Made by a program: the position numbers and the translations under genes. 64,000 nucleotides of DNA from positions 620,001 through 684,000 of the forward strand of contig JAACJK010000164.1 in NCBI GenBank assembly GCA_013368325.1, read 5' to 3'. Under the pieces are notes generated by a model, which was given only the letters and a program-made list of their open reading frames with translations, had not been told where the DNA came from and searched no databases. This DNA comes from Ephemerocybe angulata. Its lineage: Eukaryota > Basidiomycota > Agaricomycetes > Agaricales > Psathyrellaceae. Positions within the stretch are counted from its first letter, which is position 1; each line of letters starts with the position of its first letter. Positions 23,181 through 34,519 of the stretch are shown piece by piece.

Positions 23181-24231
23181 ATGGCCCCACGCAAACTCGA
23201 ATCCGTCTCCCTCGAACCAAGCGAAGACCCCGCAACGTTCGAAAGCAAAAACGTCCACCAAATCTACGACGCCATCGCGACACACTTTTCCTCCACACGC
23301 TACAAGGTACACCATCCAATAATACCCATACCCCATTCCATGTATTCAAAAAACCGCAATCATGCCACCCCCTCCCTTTTACCCCTTACGATGCGACTGT
23401 AGCCATGGCCGATCATAGCGACCTTCCTCCAAAACCTGCCCACCGGCTGGGTAGGCTTCGACTCGGGGACGGGCAACGGCAAATACCTCCCCCTCCCCGC
23501 CGACCGCCCCGGCGCAATCTGGACCATCGGCATGGACCGCAGCCGTAACCTCCTCGAGATCGCACGGCACGCTGGAGGGGATGATGTCGTTCGGGAGGTG
23601 GTCTGGGGCAACGTACTGGAGAATGCGTGGAGGCCTGGAGCTTTTGTAAGAGACTTTCTTTCATGCTGTATCGAGGTCTTGGGTGCACGGTATGAATACG
23701 GAGACAGGACTATGCGATTTCGATTGCGACTATACACCATTTGGCGACGTATGAGCGGAGGAAGCTCGCTGTTCAGGTATTGAAGCATGATTGATTGAGT
23801 CTGAGGGCGTCATCATATTGACGGACGCGTTTGAGCAGCGACTCATTCAGGCGGTGGATCCAAACCACGGGCGAATTCTCATATATGTCTGGGCCATCGA
23901 ACAGGACGAGCTTTCGAAACGGAAAGTAGTCGATCAAGACGAAGCTGTCGTTGCCGACGAGAAAGGGAAGGACGTCATGGTCCCTTGGGTGCTCTCAAAG
24001 AATCTCGCGGCGAAACCATCTGAAGATTCCAGCCCGCCCGAGGTCTTCAACCGGTACTACCACATGTTCGCCAAAGGGGAACTTGGCACGCTGGCAAAGG
24101 ATGCTGCGGTGGCTCTTGGCCTTTCGGTGGGAGATCCGTCAGCGGAGGAGGTGGGCCAAGGTGTCGAAGTGGTGCAGGATGGTTGGGAGAGGTCGAATTA
24201 TTATGTCGAATTGCGGAGATGGTCAAAATGA
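23181..24231 (+). CDS. TRM9: tRNA wobble-uridine carboxymethyl methyltransferase (Trm9-like)
   Basis: SAM-dependent methyltransferase that, with Trm112 in yeast, completes mcm5U34 in tRNA anticodons. Four exons (23181-23306, 23403-23645, 23708-23776, 23839-24231) give 276 residues. The N-terminus has [22 protein letters not shown] and then PWPIIATFL, as in Trm9/ALKBH8. The SAM motif reads [14 protein letters not shown] where most homologues have DVGCGNGKY. Motif IV is [10 protein letters not shown], and the late motif is [12 protein letters not shown]. Intron 3 falls in the expected place just before the last segment. The gene converges on NAC alpha with only 63 bases between the two stop codons. 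Confidence 0.9.
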
Positions 24232-24294
24232 TGTGATGGATATTCCAAATAGCATGAATTCGAAAGCGTGGTAGTACAAGGGGTAACGAAACGA

Positions 24295-25077
24295 TTACTC
24301 GCTGGCGGCCATGACTGAAGCAGGACCATCAACTTTGCGATCCAGAAGGAACAGAGGGGTAACGACTCACTCGCGTTGATCAGGTCTCCACCGCTCTCCT
24401 TCAGCACCTTCACCGCCTTAGCCCGCGAGCAACCGACTTGCTGGATGACAAGTTCAATGTCTTTTGGGTCGACGCCGGTCTCGTCGACGGGACCATCGTC
24501 TTCAGGGGCCTCGAGCTCGGGGATATCGTCGTCGTCCTCGGTCTCCTTCTCCTCGCCCTGGAGGAGGTTGGAGCCGGCACCGGCGGAGGCGAGCTGCTGG
24601 GCAGCGTTGATCTGCGCCTGCTGGTTCATGTCCTCGATCTAAACGCGTCGCGTCAAGTTCACGTCTTATTGCAGTGGGCTGTTCCTGCAGCGTACCTTGG
24701 CCTCGCCGAAGACGATGTAGCAGTCGCTGTTGGGGGACTTGTAGACATCGGGGTGGGCGAGAACGAAGAGGACCTGATAGATCGAGTGGAAACGCGTCAA
24801 TTAAGGATATCCTTCCAGATATCTTGCGAGCTGGGCGACGCACGTTCTTAGGCCTGCGGAGGGTGACCCTGTTGATTCCGGGAACCTTCTTCAAGCCCAG
24901 GCTGAGGAGGGCCTTGCGGGCCTTGCGCTCGGAGCGCGACTGGATCTTGTCCAATGCGGCGGCGGAGGTGGGGTCGAGCTCCTCCTCCTCGTGGTCGTGC
25001 TCATGATCGTGGTCGTGGTGATCGTGACCCTCGTGGTCGGAGTGGTCGGAGTGGATCTCTTCAATCTGGGCAGACAT
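24295..25077 (-). CDS. EGD2: Nascent polypeptide-associated complex subunit alpha
   Basis: Ribosome-associated chaperone subunit that pairs with NAC beta. Exons on the reverse strand are 25077-24844, 24773-24696, 24638-24371 and 24314-24295, giving 199 residues. The NAC domain ([19 protein letters not shown], then [22 protein letters not shown]) is followed by an acidic linker. A C-terminal UBA domain ([20 protein letters not shown]) ends GDLINAIMAASE, whose last residues come from a 20-nt final coding exon. The N-terminal tail is unusually rich in histidine: ten His among residues 9-29, alternating with Asp and Glu. Divergent from TSC1, with 318 bases between the start codons. Confidence 0.94.
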
Positions 25078-25395
25078 CTAGCGGAACGCGTCAGAGTCGT
25101 GCGTGCGTTATCCGGCGGAAATGAGGCCAATCCATCGCATTTTTTCAGGGAATCGGGTGCGATTTTGGGCTGGAACGGTAGATTGGACGGCGGAGGGGCG
25201 TGTACTCACGATTTGTGGGCGGAATCGGGCGGCGGAGGGGCGTGCTGGGCGTGCGAGACGATGAGCAGCCCAGCCAGCGCTTGTTTGGCCTGCTCGGGCG
25301 TCGGCCTCCGAAGCAAACACCGGATCTGGCTGGTGCTGATCGCGGAAGCAAACCGGCGACCGCGATAGGCGCGACGATAATTATACCAGTTCCTG

Positions 25396-28256
25396 ATGCC
25401 CACCACCGCTGCTCTCGTGCGCTCCCTAAGCTCGGTGCTGGACAAGGCCCCCGATGCGCCGTCGCTGCCAGAGCTCCTCAGGCTCGTCGACGAGTACGTC
25501 GACGAGGCACCCCAGGCGATAGAGGCGCGTGAGGTCCTGGCGAAGCAGCTCGAGGACGAGGTCGTCTCGCTCCACATTGTCGCCATTGACTACTCCTCTG
25601 TGTACCAATTGGAGGTGCTCCTTGCGTTCCAATATCATCTAATCCCCATCCTACCTCCGACGGCTATAATCTCCTGGTTCGAGCCTGTCCTGCGGCCTGC
25701 GCTTCGCGAGCCCCACCTGCCCACTGCATCGCTGAACCACGCAAAGGAACTCATCATCTCGGCACTCCAAAAGACACATGAACCACATCTAGCGCGCGTG
25801 GGCGACTTTCGACGGCGGTTGTTGGAGCTGTACCTCCTAGATGCATATAATGAGTTGTCGGGGCCCGATGTGTTGGAGTGGGCATCGCTGTCCCAAGACG
25901 AGAGGGAGCGAAGGACGCGGTGGAAAGCCAATCTGCAGGACATCTTGATCGCGTATGCCGTCGAGGAACAAGAGGTTCGTATTCCCTAACGCTTCATACC
26001 CTGACATAATGTAATGGGATGCAGGCGTTTTTCACAGAGGTCGATCAGCAGTTCCAAGTCCCCACTCAGCGGCTGCAGCTGCTCATGCTCCTTAATGAAT
26101 TCACCTCCTCAACGAGATTTGCCTCTACGGTTTCCGTCCTGGCTTCCCATAAACTTATGAAGAGTCTCGCCAACTGTCTTTTCCTGGACAACTCCTCTAC
26201 TGTCGCAACATCCGCCGTCCTTCTCATTGTCAAGTTCCTCCCCTATTTCGCAGTCCACGCTCGAGCAGTCCTCCAGGCCCAGCTCCCAAAGCTATGTGCG
26301 ATCATGGCCCGCATCATGTGCTGGAAAGAGCGTCCCCCAGCGCCGAATAACCCTCTGGCCCCGCACGACGAGGACTTTGAGAGGGAGCTGTACAATGAGT
26401 CATCCCGAACGCTGCACCCTCGCGAGGATCTCAACTGGAAGCGACTGCAAATGGTATTCACAGCAGAACATTCACCTCCTCCCACCTCCCGCCAATATTT
26501 CAGTATCCTCTACTATCTTTACCCTTCAAATGTCATCAAGTTCATCCGGACGCCGGCGCTGTACCTGGAGGAAAATGAGCTCAAGAGCCCATATGTAGAG
26601 GACTGGAACGAGGCTTTCGACATCCACGAGATCAAAAGGAAGAGTGAGGTGAGCTATCCTGCCTATAATATCCTATCGCGTCTCGCTTACCCGTGCCTGT
26701 AGAATTTTGTTCGAGAACATATCTGCCACCCTTTCTTGATCTGGAGTAACGCGGACCAGGAGCTGTCGCAACCTCCCTTCTGGGACAAATACGACGTCGG
26801 GAGAATCGTCAGCGAGGCGACGATGCTTGACATCCGATATCTGGCGGTTGGTTTGAGGGAGCGGTACAATTTGGAAGGCAGGGAGCCAGCACCCGGTGGA
26901 TCAGTGCCCTCGAGCAACGTATCTGTCTCGATGGCGGATCGCGATGCGCCCCAAACGCAGGACTCGAGCGGGGAGCCCGTCCGGTTTATTCGCCCCATCG
27001 ACCTTTCGAGTGGGAAGGTCGTCATTAGTCTCCAGGACATGATTGAAGCGTCTGTTGCTCTTAAATCGAACATTGACCTGGAAATCATCAAGCCGGTGTC
27101 TCCGCCCAAGTCTGGGTTTCTGAGTCGTTCGGAGACTGAGCATGCTCCAGCAGAGTCGCCAGTAGAACAGGTGGGAAGCTCGGGGAACAAGGAGGGAGAA
27201 GGGGAAAGCTCGGGGGACAAGGAGGGGCCATCGCACGTTGCACAAGCTATCTCGGGGCTACAACGGGAGGTACTTCTGCTGCGCAACGAGCTTAACTTTG
27301 AGTTGTGGCACTCCAGGGAGAACTCGAAGCATATTGGACGGCTGTATAAAGATCGTATTCTTATGAGGACTGCGGAGAGTGAAAGGCAGGGTCTGGTGCG
27401 TCCTTCTATGCATCGGCTGTGTTTCGTGAAACTCAATGTGGCTTCGATTAGTATAACAAACTACGGAGGTATCGAGCGCAGGTGGTTGCGCTTGAAACCG
27501 ATCTCAGAGAGGTTAAGGAGACCTCTGCGAATGCGAAGAATGGCTACGCGGACTGGGCAAAGGAGCTCCAGGGGCGTCTGAAGGAGTTGCGCGAAGAGAA
27601 GAAGCGGATGTCTGCTGACCTATCGAATGCTCAAGCCGCAGAAAACGATTTGAAGGTACATGCGGGGTGATATGACTCCTTAACAGCAATTGATGTAACT
27701 CTCAGGCGTTGTTCGAAGCTCAAGGCAAACGACTGGCCGATGCACTCCAAGAAAACTTTATTCTACAGACCGAGAAGAAGGAGCAGCTGCCAAAGGTCGA
27801 AAGACTAGGGGAGTACGAGCAGCAGATCGAGGAGCTCACAAAGATGCGCCAAATCTGGTAAGGTCGCCGCTCCCGAATGACGCTGTGCGTTTGTTCAGAT
27901 CCCGCTTTCTTGACAGGGAGGACGATTCCAGAAAGTTCACCGAGCAAAGGGAGGAACTTGATCGATTGCACAAAGAAAACGAGGCTCTGGGGGCGCGTGT
28001 AGCAGAGCTGGAGCGTGCACACGAGGACGATGAAGCTCGGTAAGGATGTCACGCAGTCTACAGCAATCTGCCAGTGATTAACTGGAATGTTCACAGCGAT
28101 TATCGGCGGCAAATACAGTCCCTGGAGTTGCGGCTTGCACAGATGGAAAACATTGAGGTCGGAGCGTCTGAGCAGAAGCTGGCAGATGAAAATGCAGTGT
28201 TAAAGACAGAAATCGAGGAACTGCAGAGCATAGTAGCCACGTTGAAGGAGCAATAA
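25396..28256 (+). CDS. TSC1: Hamartin (TSC1) homologue
   Basis: Scaffold of the TSC1-TSC2 complex, which acts as GAP for Rheb and restrains TORC1. Seven exons (25396-25974, 26025-26648, 26703-27395, 27452-27655, 27706-27857, 27917-28039, 28097-28256) give 844 residues. The helical N-terminal half contains the family signature FSILYYLYPSNVIKFIRTP. The C-terminal part (from about residue 560) is coiled coil, with HIGRLYKDRILMRTAESERQ, YNKLRRYRAQV and long Glu/Lys/Leu heptads, the region that binds TSC2 in other species. A proline/serine linker (about residues 500-560) separates them. Residue positions are approximate. It is the single best-supported large gene of this strand segment. Confidence 0.9.
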
Positions 28257-28310
28257 AGATCCTTGATTTCGGTCTGAGCACTTCCCGATGTGGCAATAAT
28301 TGACGCGCCG

Positions 28311-28370
28311 TTCTCGAACCTTCCAAAATTCCGCCCGCAAAAGGCAACTATCGGATTCTTCGAGAAGGAA
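28311..28370 (+). promoter_or_regulatory. Heat-shock elements upstream of HSP90
   Basis: TTCTCGAACCTTC at 28311-28323 is a perfect three-unit heat-shock element (TTCnnGAAnnTTC). A second site, TTCTTCGAGAAGG, lies at 28356-28368 and contains the palindrome TTCGAGAA. Both sit in the 248-base gap between the TSC1 stop and the HSP90 start, where Hsf1 control of HSP90 is expected. Confidence 0.8.
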
Positions 28371-28504
28371 AAGTCTGGATACTTAAGCATCGCAGACGCG
28401 TCGTCCCTCTCCATCGTTTTCTTTCCATCTCCACATTCCCCATCCTCAAGTGAGCTCGCCGTCGTCGTTCATCGCGACCAGATCGTATCTGACCATCGCC
28501 CAGA

Positions 28505-30828
28505 ATGTCCGCTCAGACAGAATCCTTTGGCTTCCAGGCTGAGATCAGCCAGTTGCTTGACTTGATCATCAGTATGTCGCTTTCTTCCTCAATCCTCAGC
28601 ATCGTGCTCATCCATCGCCTCCAGACACCTTCTACTCCAACAAGGAGATCTTCCTCCGAGAGTTGATCTCTAACGGCTCCGATGCCCTCGACAAGATTCG
28701 CTATGCCTCCCTCACCGACCCTTCCCAGCTCGACACTGGCAAGGACCTCTACATCCGCATCACCCCCGACAAGGAACACAAGATCCTCTCCATCCGCGAT
28801 ACCGGTATCGGTCTCACCAAGGCCGACATGGTCAACAACCTCGGTACCATCGCCAAGTCCGGCACCAAGGTTCGTGTTTTCAACAGTGGCTGTTTAGCGC
28901 CCGATGTCTGACTTTTTCCTTCTAGGGCTTCATGGAGGCTTTGAGCTCCGGTGCCGATATTTCCATGATTGGTCAATTCGGTGTTGGTTTCTACTCCGCC
29001 TACCTCGTCGCCGAGCGCGTCCAGGTCATCTCCAAGCACAACGATGACGAGCAGTACATCTGGGAGTCTGCTGCCGGTGGCACCTTCACCATCACCCTGG
29101 ACACCATCAACCCTCCCCTCGGCCGCGGTACTGAGGTCCGCCTCTTCATGAAGGAGGATCAGCTCGAGTACCTCGAGGAGAAGAAGATCAAGGAGATCGT
29201 CAAGAAGCACTCCGAGTTCATCTCCTACCCTATCCAGCTCGCCGTCACCAAGGAGGTCGAGAAGGTTCGTTATTCACTCATTCATTTTCCGATCAGTGTG
29301 TTCTAACAGCATGTTCAGGAGGTTGAGGACGATGAGGAGGAAGAGATGAAGACCGACGATGAAAACAAGCCCAAGATCGAGGAGGTCGACGAGGAGGAGG
29401 AGAAGAAGGGGAAGAAGGTCAAGAAGATCAAGGAGGTCGAGACCGTCACCGAGGAGCTCAACAAGACCAAGCCCATCTGGACTCGCAACCCCTCCGAGAT
29501 CTCCCAGGAGGAGTACGCCTCCTTCTACAAGAGCTTGACCAACGACTGGGAAGACCATCTCGCCGTCAAGCACTTCTCCGTTGAGGGTCAGCTCGAGTTC
29601 AAGGCCATCCTCTACATCCCCAAGCGGTATGTTCTTTCTACTTTTTGTTCGAGAACTTGTCTCTGACGCTTTCCCCAGTGCTCCCTTCGATCTCTTCGAG
29701 TCCAAGAAGAAGCGCAACAACATCAAGCTCTACGTCCGCCGTGTCTTCATCATGGACGACTGCGAGGACCTCATCCCCGAGTACCTCAACTTCGTCAAGG
29801 GTATCGTCGACTCCGAGGATCTCCCCCTCAACATCTCTCGTGAGACCCTCCAGCAGAACAAGATCCTCAAGGTCATCCGCAAGAACCTCGTCAAGAAGAC
29901 CCTCGACCTCATCACCGAGATCTCTGAGGACAAGGACAACTTCGCCAAGTTCTGGGAGGCTTTCGGCAAGAACATCAAGCTCGGTGTCCACGAGGATGCC
30001 CAGAACCGCAGCAAGCTCGCCGAGTTCCTGCGCTTCTACTCCACCAAGTCGACCGACGAGCTCACCTCGCTCAAGGACTACATCACCCGCATGCCCGAGG
30101 TCCAGAAGAACATCTACTACCTCACCGGCGAGTCCCTCGCTGCCGTCAAGGAGTCCCCCTTCCTCGAGACCCTCAAGAAGAAGGGCTTCGAAGTCCTCCT
30201 CCTCGTCGACCCCATCGATGAGTACGCCATCACCCAGCTCAAGGAGTTCGACGGCAAGAAGCTCGTCTGTGTTTCCAAGGAGGGTCTCGAGCTCGAGGAG
30301 ACCGAGGAGGAGAAGGCCGAGCGTGAGGCTGAGTCCGCCAAGTTCCAGGATCTCTGCGCCACCGTCAAGGATGCTCTCGGAGACCGCGTCGAGAAGGTCA
30401 TCATCTCCAACCGTATCCAGGACTCTCCTTGCGTCCTCGTCACCGGACAGTTCGGCTGGTCGTCCAACATGGAGCGTATCATGAAGGCCCAGGCCCTCCG
30501 TGACTCCTCCATGTCGTCGTACATGGCCTCCAAGAAGACCCTCGAGCTCAACCCCAAGAACCCCATCATCAAGGAGCTCGCCGCCAAGGTCAAGGAGGAC
30601 AAGGCTGACAAGTCCGTCCGCGACTTGACCTTCCTCCTCTTCGAGACCGCCCTCCTCACCTCCGGCTTCACCCTCGATGAGCCCGCTTCCTTCGCCAAGC
30701 GGATCTACAGGATGATCGCCCTCGGCCTCGACGTCGATGAGGATGAGGAGGTCGCCCACGAGGCCCCCGCTGCTGAGGCTTCGACATCAGAGCCCGCTGG
30801 TGCCTCCGCCATGGAGGAGATCGACTAA
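28505..30828 (+). CDS. HSP90: Heat shock protein 90
   Basis: Cytosolic ATP-driven chaperone for kinases and other clients. Five exons (28505-28571, 28625-28869, 28926-29264, 29319-29626, 29679-30828) give 702 residues. The GHKL ATPase domain shows [18 protein letters not shown] (catalytic Glu35, Mg-binding Asn39; Gly40 replaces the usual Ala), [11 protein letters not shown] and [14 protein letters not shown] charged linker (about residues 215-255) follows, then the middle domain with [20 protein letters not shown], whose Arg contacts ATP. The protein ends MEEID where most cytosolic HSP90s end MEEVD, the TPR co-chaperone site. The codon choice is strongly biased toward C-ending codons, as in highly expressed fungal genes. 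Confidence 0.98.
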
Positions 30829-31810
30829 ACGACTTCGTTTTTTTAGATTTAGTGGATTTTCTTCGTGCTTTCTTCTTGTACCACCTTTTCGGTCCTTTCG
30901 TCGCTCTCCTGCTGCATCACATTCTCAGCTATCATCATCTTTTTTATGTCTGCATTTACGACTCGCATTGCATCATATCCATAGCTATTGTACAATCAAA
31001 ACGAATCTCCTTTGGTCTCTCATATATATGTCGCTGTGTGAATTAAGTCGAACAACCGAGAGGGAAGGATGCCTTGAACCATAATGGCCACGACGCTCTT
31101 TCTCCTGAGCACTCAGGGCGATGTCCCCAGATGGGCTGTGAGATGTCTGAGCCACCCGGTGAAAGGGGCTACAATCTCGATCTTATGTACAAGCAGCGCT
31201 GAACACTTCCAAGAACAGACTCGGAAAGGAGCTTTCCATGGAGGCTGGAGCCCTGCACTGGCTACGATCGGTTTGCATTAAAACAAGGACTGAAATATCT
31301 CCTCAAAATATGCGACGTCGAACCAAAAGCCACCCCATCACAGCAGCCGCCCACATACCGATTGAATGCTGCTCTATGCTGCTATCATTTTGTTGATCTC
31401 TACGATGAACCTATTCGTCTCGCACGCTCATTCATTTGTCTTCCACAGATAATCTGAGCCCGGCACCCTGTCCAGTTGATTGAAGCCCGTGATAACTCTT
31501 CGAATTCGAAATAGGCCAGCCGCCGGGCTGTTCAAGAGCAGACTGGTTGGTAGCCACTGACTAACTCGATCGCCTGGTATGCGTCAGCCGCGCCCCTTGC
31601 CACTCTTGATATAAAGAGGCTAGTCTTTCTTACTTTCCCCCATCCAGCTCTTCCTCTTACATACACTTTCTCCAGTACCGGCACTTCGTGGCGAGTCGTC
31701 ACTTGGCTGCATCTCGCTCACAGTCGTTCATCTCCTTACTGATCGTTCCCTCTAGATTGCCCGTCGCCGACTTCGTCAGTTAAGCAACGCCCGCCGGTAC
31801 CGCAGCACAT
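30829..31810. other. Intergenic: HSP90 3' flank, then a promoter-like segment
   Basis: T-rich HSP90 3' flank up to about 31080, then nothing recognisable until 31600. A TATAAAG at 31610-31616 is followed by a CT-rich tract (31620-31680). That layout is typical of strong fungal promoters and points into the module array downstream. Confidence 0.45.
31610..31616 (+). promoter_or_regulatory. TATA box upstream of the module array
   Basis: TATAAAG followed by pyrimidine-rich sequence, about 200 bases before the first array module. Confidence 0.45.
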
Positions 31811-32378
31811 TCGAATGTGGCTCAAGAAATGCTACATCTCGCCCGCTCAAGAAGTTCAAACGCGCAGGGTACCCTCCAAATTTTGATAGTTCGTCTTCGT
31901 CTCACCCTCCTCACGTTAACCCCCTCTAACATGTTCTCCAGCCATGGACTTGAAAGGCGACCGGGGACTTCTAAAACTTTTATAAAGTCCGTCTTGCCTT
32001 CCCCGCGTTAACCACCTCTAACCTTTTCCCCAGTTTTCCGTGCCCGAATGTGGCGCAAACACTACATGGCATCTGGGGCGAGCGACCCTGATAGGCACTG
32101 CTAAACTCGAAGTTCGTCTCACCCTCTTCGCGTTAATCGCCTCTAACATGTTCCCCAGTCATGGACCTGAAAGGCGACCGTGGATTTTTAAAACTTTTAT
32201 AAAGTGCGTCTCTCCCTCCTCGCGTAAACCCCCGAGTCTAACCCATGCCCCAGTTTTTCGTGCCCGAATGTGGCACAAGCGCTACATGGCATCTGGGGCG
32301 AGCGACCCTGATAGGCACTGCCAAACTCGAAGTTCGTCTCACCCTCCTCGCCCAAACCTCCGCTAACCCGCGCTCCAG
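31811..32378 (+). repeat. Tandem array of exon-like and intron-like modules, unit about 220 bp
   Basis: About two and a half copies of a 217-228 bp unit. The sequence around CGAATGTGGC recurs near 31812, 32045 and 32267; TAAAACTTTTATAAAG recurs near 31971 and 32189. Between repeated blocks lie five segments that look exactly like fungal introns (31889-31941, 31987-32033, 32112-32158, 32204-32253, 32332-32378). Each starts GTTCGT, GTCCGT or GTGCGT, has CTAAC near its end and finishes CCCCAG or CTCCAG. The blocks between them are 45 and 78 nt, so splicing would not change phase from unit to unit. Confidence 0.75.
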
Positions 32379-32632
32379 ATAAACATGCCCCGATGAATTC
32401 CCTCAAGCCGCAACTTGAAACCAAACATCCGAAGAAGAAATTTAAACCAAACCGCCACAAAATACCCAAGGCTCTCCGCTATCTCCCCCACCCACCCCCA
32501 CACACCCGCGCCCTCACTGCAGCCGCCCAAAGCGGCTGCACACTGGGGGTGCACAAGTCCCGCGACGCCGCGTCTCACTCGCAAGTCGTCGCATCTACTT
32601 ACCAGTACTGCGGCGATGAGTGGGCGCATTAA
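32268..32632 (+). CDS. Possible small basic protein at the 3' end of the module array
   Basis: Joining 32268-32331 to 32379-32632 across the last intron-like segment gives a 105-codon frame that starts MWHKRYMASGASDP and ends QYCGDEWAH. The middle is lysine-rich (ETKHPKKKFKPNRHK) and then proline/histidine-rich. I do not recognise it. The homologous start in the previous unit (ATG near 32046) meets a stop where this unit has CAA instead of TAA, so only the last unit opens into the downstream exon. It could instead be a non-coding spliced RNA with short upstream ORFs. Confidence 0.3.
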
Positions 32633-34201
32633 AGCCCCGCGGGCCGAGTACGATTCCTAAGCGTTGGAGAGTCGTACTCGGGGTGTTTCTTTCTCTTTCT
32701 CTCGAAGTGGGTGGGAGCCGGGGCCTGCGCCCGGCTCTTTCCTCGTGCCCCCTTGCCGCGGGACTTTGGGCTTACGCTTCTTCGGAAGTAACCAAGAGCA
32801 CGTTCAAAAATTCTCGTTTCTTTCTCTTTCTTCTCGATAGTTCTACTTACTTCGCGCTGGTGTTGAATCGGATAGACAGACTTGCACTGTTGTTGTAGTA
32901 TTTAGCTCGGCGCTTCGAGCTTTCCTGCGTCCTCGGCGCGGGTTAGGTGCAGTTCCGCGACTTGGGGAACCACTGGATCTGTTCCTCTGGGCTGGGAGCG
33001 TACGATCTGGCTGCTTCTGTATAGTTGGATAGGCAATGCTCGAAGTCGTTTGGTTCCAAGGACGCTTTGTATAGACGCTCGTAATGTCCACCCAGAGCGA
33101 CTGTGATGCAGTTCTGGCACATGAGGATCCTGACTTGGTGGAAATTTCGCAGTCGTTACACTTTAACGCACCGTACATCCAGGGTACTCCAATTCTCGAG
33201 CCGTTCATTCGGATTGCGATGCCGTTTCGCAAGCTTGAAGCGATAGACGCCGTGATAGACGCCGATGCCCGTTTTGGCATGTCCTCCCTCCTGTGGGGTT
33301 TCGGGCTTCGTGCGCGCGTCGTGAGGTCTCCTGGTTCATGATCGGGTGCACGAACTCACTCGGGCTGTTGCGGACTAACCGAGGTTTCGAGTCACTTCAA
33401 AGTTTGAGACTCGGTCATCTAATATGACTTCTAACGTCCAAGACGACAGGTCCTCCTGCACAGCACGGGAATGAGCGACGTAAAGGAAGCGTCGTAGGGC
33501 CCATTCGCTCTTGAAGGATCCGTAGTTCCCACAGGCTCCTTCAGCTCCGTGTTCTGCGTTCGCAGATACACAAGCGAGCTCAACTCGGAGACCATGAACA
33601 TGAATGTTGAAAAGAAAGAATTTGCCGCGTACCGAGCCCACGAGAACCATAGCGTCGGCGTTGTTCAATCGCCTCAATTTTAAATTCGGAGTCGGGAAGG
33701 CACATGTATAGTACAGTAATGTACAGTGTACACAGTCACTGCACGGCAAGTGCGACAGGTGTTGAAGCTGAAGTGCCTCCTACACACAGAGCCCCGCAAT
33801 TTGGAGAAAGAGAAAGCCTCCCTCCAACGGTGTTTTCGAGTTCTCGTTTAGCCTACTAATGGCACCATCCATGGAATACCCTTCAAATGGCTTTTGCTAC
33901 TAGTGATACTGAAGTACACGCAGCGCGTAAAACCCCTCTTGATGTGCCTTAAAACGAAAATAAGACGCCTCAGGCCCGGGGGCAAGAGCTTCATAGCCCT
34001 CTCGGAAGCTGCCTGAATCATCAGTCCATTCCCTAGTAATTTCAGGGGGCCCTAAATCGACGCGAGTGAGCCTACTTCCTGGGTTGTTCCTGGGGCTAAG
34101 AGAATTCTAGATGTACAGACAAGTCTTAACTGACTCCGAAGCAATTTACAAGCAACACCACTGCCTTGCCATTAGAAAAAATCTATATTCACTCTCTCAT
34201 T
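32633..34201. other. Intergenic with two GC-rich hairpins
   Basis: Two perfect inverted repeats lie near the start of this stretch: CCGAGTACGA (32644-32653) pairs with TCGTACTCGG (32672-32681), and GAGCCGGG (32715-32722) pairs with CCCGGCTC (32730-32737). The rest holds short frames on both strands (for example 33084-33341, +) without recognisable motifs or splice structure. I see no gene I can support. Confidence 0.45.
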
Positions 34202-34519
34202 CTAAGCAGTTCCTAAGTCAGTCCATATGCACCAGATTTTATAACGAGTAGTAATACTATTCACCTCGTCGATATAATCTACCTCGGGAGATGATCGAAG
34301 GAAATGGAGAGTCTCGTCACTGAATATGCCACTGAACCCCATTAGATAGGGCCACTCTCTCGTTATTCTACTGCCTGGGCCAGGCGGGCAAGCTTTCGAA
34401 AACCGTTGGAGAAAGTTCGACATGTTGACGTCGTCCTTGAGCTGCACTAAATAGGTTTCGTCCGCCTTCGTCCCTGGGGCCGCACGGCCCACTTCGATAA
34501 GATTGGTTCGGTCTGTCAT
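34202..34519 (-). CDS. Small I9-type proteinase inhibitor (proteinase A inhibitor-like)
   Basis: Predicted 105-residue cytosolic protein related to the subtilisin-propeptide/I9 family. Free-standing members are found in yeast (Pbi2) and in Pleurotus, where they inhibit serine proteinases and help fold or restrain vacuolar subtilases. The I9 core is visible as ETYLVQLKDDVNMSNFLQRF, then MGFSGIFSDETLHFL and PEVDYIDEVNSITT, where the acidic-hydrophobic end normally enters the protease cleft. I chose the ATG at 34519 (MTDRTNLIEV). A TATA-like box (ATATAAG on the reverse strand, about 34578-34586) lies 60 bases upstream. About 14 residues after the core are not typical of the family; a missed intron there is possible. 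Confidence 0.65.
   Translation of the reverse strand: MTDRTNLIEVGRAAPGTKADETYLVQLKDDVNMSNFLQRFSKACPPGPGSRITREWPYLMGFSGIFSDETLHFLRSSPEVDYIDEVNSITTRYKIWCIWTDLGTA

Noticed and set aside
29638..30759. 373-codon reverse frame across the last HSP90 exon
   Set aside because: Shadow of HSP90 produced by C-ending codon bias; Leu/Glu/Asp/Gly repeats with no independent motif.
33084..33341. Short + frame with a fairly protein-like stretch (ISQSLHFNAPYIQGTPILEP)
   Set aside because: I could not link it to a family or to neighbouring exons; an overlapping reverse frame (32843-33280) is equally long. Possibly a gene fragment, but unsupported.
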